A stretch of 64,000 nucleotides of DNA from Ruminococcus difficilis (GTDB lineage: Bacteria > Bacillota_A > Clostridia > Oscillospirales > Acutalibacteraceae), in NCBI RefSeq assembly GCF_016680995.1, contig NZ_JAEQMG010000117.1, forward strand, positions 33,218 through 97,217, read 5' to 3'. Positions 63,577 through 64,000 of the stretch are shown here, in pieces; within the stretch, counting starts at the first letter, position 1, and each line of letters opens with the position of its first letter. Under the pieces are notes generated by a model, which saw only the letters and a list, made by a program, of their open reading frames with translations, had not been told where the DNA came from and did no database searches. Made by a program: the position numbers and the translations under genes.

Positions 63577-63605
63577 ATGATAGCATGACAGTCAGCCGGC
63601 TTCAA
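63577..63605 (-). promoter_or_regulatory. Sigma-A promoter of the beta-helix gene
   Basis: On the minus strand, TTGAAG (63600-63605) and TATCAT (63577-63582), 17-base spacer. Confidence 0.65.
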
Positions 63606-63622
63606 TTATCAATCTTGCCCTA

Positions 63623-63644
63623 AAGTGTTCACTTTTGAACACTT
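63623..63644. promoter_or_regulatory. Palindromic operator, probably for the TetR-family regulator
   Basis: AAGTGTTC at 63623-63630, six bases, GAACACTT at 63637-63644: a perfect 8-base inverted repeat, 22 bases in all. It lies 18 bases upstream of the -35 of the beta-helix gene and 53 upstream of the -35 of the regulator. A half-site TGTTC recurs at 63656-63660. Confidence 0.62.
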
Positions 63645-63696
63645 AAAGGCTGATCTGTTCAAAATCAAACAAATTGCAGGATATTTGTAAATGTGC

Positions 63697-63725
63697 TTGA
63701 ATAATCATTCGGCTTTTGATAAAAT
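63697..63725 (+). promoter_or_regulatory. Sigma-A promoter of the TetR-family regulator
   Basis: TTGAAT at 63697-63702 and TAAAAT at 63720-63725, 17-base spacer. Confidence 0.6.
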
Positions 63726-63752
63726 TACCAATATGAAAAGGCTGGTGATAAT

Positions 63753-64000
63753 ATGACTGAACACAAAGTCAGCAGAAAAGCGCTGAAAACAAAGAAGCAA
63801 ATCGGTACCGTACTGGCAGAGCTTCTGCAGGAAAAGGAGCTCAGAGATATTACGGTGCATGAGATAGCGGAGAAGGCGGATGTCAGCCGCACGACCGTCT
63901 ACAACTATTATCTGGACGTTTACGATATTTACGAACAGTTGGAGAATACGGTTCTGACGGAACTGGGACTTTTGATCACGGAGCACGGAGTGAAAACGAC
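63753..64000 (+). CDS. TetR/AcrR-family transcriptional regulator (3' end cut by window)
   Basis: Only the first 82 residues are visible. They hold the DNA-binding domain of a TetR regulator: a first helix (KTKKQIGTVLAELLQEKEL), then the helix-turn-helix ITVHEIAEKADVSRTTVYNY and the start of the next helix. The ligand domain is outside the window. Start at ATG 63753; GGTGAT upstream is a weak ribosome site. It is divergent from the beta-helix gene with a palindrome between, the usual arrangement of TetR repressors and their target. Confidence 0.88.
   Translation, partial: MTEHKVSRKALKTKKQIGTVLAELLQEKELRDITVHEIAEKADVSRTTVYNYYLDVYDIYEQLENTVLTELGLLITEHGVKT

Overview
The window reads as a chromosomal segment of a Gram-positive, endospore-forming anaerobe of the Clostridia, most like gut Oscillospiraceae/Ruminococcaceae. 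The support is: sporulation genes (sigG, spoVAC, yabP, yabQ), strong AGGAGG ribosome sites, sigma-A promoters with 16-18 base spacers, HrcA/CIRCE heat-shock control, a teichoic-acid type export system, a class B sortase, and a very large secreted protein that has a dockerin and starch-binding modules joined by Thr/Pro/Ala/Gln linkers. No rRNA, tRNA, phage, transposase or CRISPR array was found. The first gene (prfA) and the last gene (a TetR-family regulator) are cut by the window edges.

Layout. 1-9.1 kb: prfA, a fused tsaC-coaE gene, a lytic transglycosylase, an M18 aminopeptidase, a lipoprotein, and the serine pair serC-serA. 9.2-11.3 kb: htpG under a CIRCE operator. 11.5-17.3 kb, minus strand: a three-gene sortase operon (Cache-like lipoprotein, multidomain sortase B, small protein related to the sortase N-terminus), then thiI and its cysteine desulfurase. 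17.3-21.2 kb: a tandem repeat array, a lone spoVAC, a PASTA/SH3 Ser/Thr kinase and birA. 21.7-29.1 kb: rpoB-rpoC. 29.4-35.5 kb: the 2033-residue dockerin/starch-binding protein. 35.6-38.9 kb: a yabO/rqcP-yabP-yabQ-divIC-yabR cluster with a GNAT gene inside it, then hpf. 39.4-44 kb: an rRNA methyltransferase, an orphan ABC binding protein and groES-groEL. 44.4-50.1 kb, minus strand: tarJ, tarI, licD, tagH, tagG, a ribitol-phosphate cell-surface polymer locus. 50.5-54.8 kb: potABCD. 55-64 kb: a HAD phosphatase, two tandem cyclophilin lipoproteins, an S1 protein, rmuC, sigG, a beta-helix surface protein and a divergent TetR regulator.

The points most worth following are as follows. (1) The sigG leader holds a long hairpin that covers the ribosome site, with a sigma-G type promoter inside the hairpin, so read-through RNA should be silent and self-driven RNA translatable. 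(2) The dockerin protein has five cohesin-like repeats plus starch-binding modules and may be a small amylosome scaffold or adhesin. (3) The sortase gene fuses an undescribed N-terminal domain, a sortase B domain and an InlB-type repeat, and a free copy of the N-terminal domain sits next to it. (4) A 22-base palindrome lies between the beta-helix gene and the TetR gene. (5) Intergenic space is crowded with several families of palindromic repeats, some of which supply the stop codon or the C-terminal tail of adjacent genes.

Intergenic gaps longer than 300 bases hold mainly these repeats plus promoters and terminators, which are listed individually. No further genes were recognised in them.
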